Source of the DNA: Orbilia blumenaviensis
Lineage: Eukaryota > Ascomycota > Orbiliomycetes > Orbiliales > Orbiliaceae
Assembly: GCA_036872755.1 (NCBI GenBank)
Contig: JAVHNS010000011.1
Location: 1,736,001-1,800,000 of the forward strand
Length of the DNA: 64,000 nt
Direction of reading: 5' to 3'
The position numbers and the translations under genes are program-made. Positions 60,554-64,000 of this stretch are shown here, piece by piece. The notes below the pieces were generated by a model. It saw only the letters and a program-made list of their open reading frames with translations. It did not search any database and was not told the origin of the DNA. How positions within the stretch are numbered: the stretch's first letter is position 1; each line of letters opens with the position of its first letter.

Positions 60554-62312
60554 TTTGCCCGACTGCATTTATGCAGGAGGGTTAAAGTTGAACCAGCGCG
60601 AGGGCGCGATCCTACCCAGATCCGCAAAAAAAATGTGTTGTTTTTGGCCGACTTAGAGAAAATATTTTTTTGATTTTTGCCATATAAATTTGTATGGGAT
60701 TTTGAAAGTTTTGGCATTATTTTGAAGTTTTGGCAAAAAATTGCTAAGAAACTTTTAAAATTACCTTTGACAAAAGTCTTCACCGTTTTTGTTTTTTTGA
60801 GTTTATGTCTTTAGAATTTTAATATGTTTTTTATTAATTTTTTATTTAACTTCTTATAAGTGAACAGGTTTTTAGTTACTATTTTTATATTTTTTTTATT
60901 TTTTTTAATTAAGTTACTTTTAGTGAAAATGTAATTATGTGATTATTTTTGATATTAAAATTAATTTTTAATTAATTTTTAATTAATTTTATTTTAATTT
61001 AATTTAATTCTTACATGAAAAATAATCACATAATCATAATTTTAAAATAACATCACATATTTTTTCAAATTAAATAAAAATTAAATAAAAATTAAATAAA
61101 AAGTAGTTTTAACATCAAAAATAGTTATGTAATCAAATAGAAAAACTACATCAAAATTATATTAATTATAATATTAATTATTATATTAGTTATTATATTA
61201 ATATTAATTATAATATCAATTATTATAATATTATATTAATTATTATATATTAAAATTATTTATTTAAAATTAAGATGTTGCAGTTGGGTTTGAGTGCTGC
61301 ACAGCAGCCTCCTAGTTATAATAAATTAATTAAATTAAAATATTTGTATTAAAATATAAAAATAGATTAATAAAAATTAAATTAATTTTATTATTTATAA
61401 TTATAATTAAAATTATAAATTAATTTTTTAATAAATTATATTTTACTAATTTATTTTTTATAAAATTTTAAATTAATTTTAACATTTTATTGACTTGTAA
61501 TAGGTTTTTAAGAATTGATTTTAAAATATTTAAAATTAGCTTTTTAAATAAATTAATAAATTTAATAATATTTACTATATTATAATAAAAACTAGGAGGC
61601 TGCTACACAACACTCAAACCTGATTGCTGTATTTTGATTATAAATCAATAATAATTAATATAATAATTAATATAATAATTAATATAATTTTAATATAACT
61701 TTTATATATAATCACATTATAATTTTCAAAATCAAAACTATTTTTATTTAATTTTTATTTAATTTTATTTTAATTTAATATAATTTTAAAAATTTAATAA
61801 CATCATTTTAATATATATCACATAACCATTTTACATACAAAAACTAAATTAAAAAATAAAAATTAAATAAAAATTATATAAAAATTAAATAAAAATAATT
61901 TTTATTTTGAAAATTGTTATGTGACCTGATTTTTATTAAAAGTAATAAAATTAAAAAAAATAAAAAAAATAAAAAAAATAAAAATAGATATGTGGGGGCT
62001 TGTGAAAAGTTAGATAATTAATTAAAGAAAATTATATTAAAATATTAGAGAAGGAGAATTAAAAAAATAAAAATGGTGAAGACTTTTATCAGAGTTAATT
62101 TTCAAAATTTTTTAGTAACTTTTGTTAAAATTTCAAAATTAGTGCTAAGATTGTTAAGATTTCAAAAATTTCATATAAATTTGTATGGTAAAAATAAGTT
62201 TTGAAAATCTTTAAGTTGGCTAAAAATAACATATTTTTTGTTAGATTTGGTATGGATTGTGTCCTCGCACGCTGGTTCAACTTTAACCCTCCTGCAACGC
62301 AGTTGGGTATTT
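60554..62312. mobile_element. 1.76-kb inverted-repeat element F
   Basis: Long terminal inverted repeats of about 240 bp. The left arm contains GACTGCATTTATGCAGGAGG, GTTAAAGTTGAACCAGCGCG, CATATAAATTTGTATGGGAT and ends near AAAGTCTTCACCG. The right arm, in inverse order, has GGTGAAGACTTTTATCAG, CATATAAATTTGTATGGTAA, CACGCTGGTTCAACTTTAAC and CCTCCTGCAACGCAGTTGGG. The arms are clearly homologous with many C-to-T and G-to-A differences. The interior has further inverted blocks around TTATGTGATTATTTTTGAT. No transposase is recognisable, so this is a non-autonomous or fully decayed DNA transposon. Confidence 0.82.
61275..61636. mobile_element. 360-bp inverted-repeat element G nested in F
   Basis: The left end contains GGTTTGAGTGCTGCACAGCA and GCCTCCTAGTT. 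The right end holds AACTAGGAGGCTGCTACACA and ACACTCAAACC. The ends form about 40-bp inverted repeats with most positions matching, around an AT-rich centre. It lies near the middle of element F. Confidence 0.8.
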
Positions 62313-64000
62313 GTTAAATTGTTTGATGGATTTTTAATAATTAAAATTTTAATATTATTATTTAATTTTATTAATTAATTTAATATTAATTTTAAAAAAT
62401 TATATATAATTTTAAAATACTTTTTAATATAATTTATAAATAAATTATCTAATTAATATTTTTATATATTAAATAATATATAAATTAATTTTATATATAA
62501 TTTGTTAAATTTTTTTTTTAATTATTTTAAAAATTTTTTAATTAAAATAAAATTATTTAAAAATTTTAATTATATTTTTAAAATTTTTATTAATATTATT
62601 AATAATAGTTTTTTTTAATAAAGATTTTAAAATTTAATATTTTAATTTTTTTTTTTTTTAAGTTTTTTATTAAAAATTATTATTATTTCATCAATAATTT
62701 AAATTTTTATTTTTATTTTTATATAATTATTTTATAAATATTATTATTATTAAAATTAATAATAACAAAAAAAATTTATTAAATTCTTTATTAATATAAG
62801 TAAAATAAAAAATTTTTTTTTTTCAAAAATTATAAATTAAATAATTCTAATATTAATTTTAATTTTAATAAAAATAAATAATTTTTATTTGTTTAAAAAT
62901 TTTTTTGTATTTTTATAAAATATATATTAAATTAAATTAAAATTTTTATTATTTTTTTTAAATTAAATCCAAATTTTTAAAATTTTGTAAACTTTTAAAT
63001 TAATTTTAAAAGTAATTACATAAAATTTATTATTATTTTTTTTTATTTTTATTATTTATTATTTATTATTTATTTATTTATTTATTTATTTTTAAAAAAA
63101 AAATTTAGTTTTCAAATTTAAACTATAAAATTTAAAATCTAAATAATTTTTTAATTATTAATATTGTTTTAAAAAAAACTTATATATAAAAAAATAATAT
63201 TTAATATTAATTAAAAAAATATTTATTAAGTAAAAATATTAAAATTTACTAAAAGAATATTTAAAAAATATAAATATTAATTTAATATTTTTTTTTAAAT
63301 TTAAATATATGATATTTATCAAATATTATTAAATACAATTAAAATTATATATATATATATTTATAAAAATAAAAATTTATTTTTATTTTTATTATCTAAA
63401 ATATATAAAAATTTAAATATTTATTATAAATTTTATTATAAACTATTATATTATTAATATGTATATTTTTTATTATTTATGTTAAATATAAATTTATATT
63501 TTATATAATTTTAATTCTAAAAATATAAAATTAAAGATAAATCTTTAATTTTTTAAAATAATATATATAATTGTTTTAAATTTATATATTTTATATAATA
63601 TTTCATAAATATTATTATAAATTAATAAAATTTTATATACAAATTTAAAATATTAAAATTTATAATAATTTTATTAAATTTCATTATTATTATTTTATAT
63701 TATAAAAATCTTAATATAAATCCTATATTATTAATATAAACTATAATTATAAATTTTTATTAATTTTATTCTTTTATATTTATAAAAATATTTATTTTTA
63801 AATAAAATAATAATTATTTTATTAAATAAATTTTAATAATTAATAATTAATTTATTAATAATTATTATACTTTTATTAAGTTTTTATAAATTTTTATATA
63901 TATTTTAATCAATAATTTAAAAATTTTGAAATGAAAATAAAATAATAGATATTAAATATATATTATAATATAATATTTTAATATTTATATAAATTTTAAT

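Larger units (their letters stand above)
43740..64000. repeat. 20-kb extremely AT-rich repeat block, RIP-like, gene-free
   Basis: From about 43,740 to the window end the sequence is almost only A and T, apart from islands listed separately. The longest frames (63, 88 and 96 codons) are Lys/Ile/Asn-rich or repeat-derived and not credible genes. Dense TpA, near absence of CpA, and homologous repeat copies differing mostly by C-to-T or G-to-A are what repeat-induced point mutation leaves. No mitochondrial gene, rRNA or tRNA is recognisable, so a nuclear isochore is the better reading. It could be centromeric, pericentric or subtelomeric, and no telomere repeats are seen. Confidence 0.85.

Noticed and set aside
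60517..60783. 88-codon frame on the minus strand
   Set aside because: It lies inside the left inverted arm of element F and runs out into AT sequence. The inverted partner at 62.1-62.3 kb does not keep the frame.
43740..64000. Mitochondrial DNA as an explanation for the AT-rich block
   Set aside because: No cox, cob, nad, atp, rRNA or tRNA sequence is recognisable in 20 kb, and the block is continuous with nuclear-type, intron-bearing genes.

Overview
The window comes from the nuclear genome of a filamentous ascomycete (Pezizomycotina). The evidence is many short GT-AG introns, a cellobiose dehydrogenase with cytochrome, flavin and CBM1 modules, a WSC-domain wall protein, an intron directly after the ATG of the eL8 ribosomal protein gene, and a poly(A)-binding protein with a lysine/glutamate-rich insert in RRM4. 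I cannot place the species. Almost every gene is multi-exonic. I assembled the models by hand from reading frame, splice sites and family similarity, and the exon coordinates are given in each entry.

Region 1 (1 to about 43,640) is a gene-rich block of ordinary base composition with 15 gene models. In order these are: the end of a Nit2-type amidase (+), a CNT nucleoside transporter (+), indoleamine 2,3-dioxygenase (+), cellobiose dehydrogenase (-), a Ser/Pro-rich hypothetical protein (-), a WSC protein (-), an F-box/propeller-like protein (+), a small dsRBD-like protein (-), a HECT ubiquitin ligase of the Hul5/UBE3C type (-), poly(A)-binding protein (+), the mitochondrial i-AAA protease Yme1 (+), glycerol kinase (-), ribosomal protein eL8 (-), a paraoxonase/arylesterase-like protein (-) and a GT23 fucosyltransferase-like membrane protein (-). 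Most are housekeeping genes with no evident shared pathway. The HECT ligase and the poly(A)-binding protein gene are divergent across about 1 kb. Several intergenic spacers are packed with ACCTAGGTA-type palindromic repeats.

Region 2 (about 43,740 to 64,000) is a 20-kb stretch of extreme AT content, visibly around nine tenths A+T over many kilobases, with no credible gene. It looks like a repeat block mutated by RIP or a similar process. Less degraded islands inside it resolve into structured elements: a family of foldback or terminal-inverted-repeat elements with ends of the form CATCAGGAAAAAAAC, a 1.76-kb inverted-repeat element with a second inverted-repeat element nested inside it, a 12-bp minisatellite, and dispersed repeat pairs. 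A related repeat flanks the gene block on both sides (near 0.7 kb and 43.5 kb).

The observations most worth following are the CATCAGG element family, the nested element at 60.55-62.31 kb, the paired repeat at 0.7/43.5 kb, and the in-frame stop in the fucosyltransferase-like gene that a 54-nt phase-0 intron would remove.
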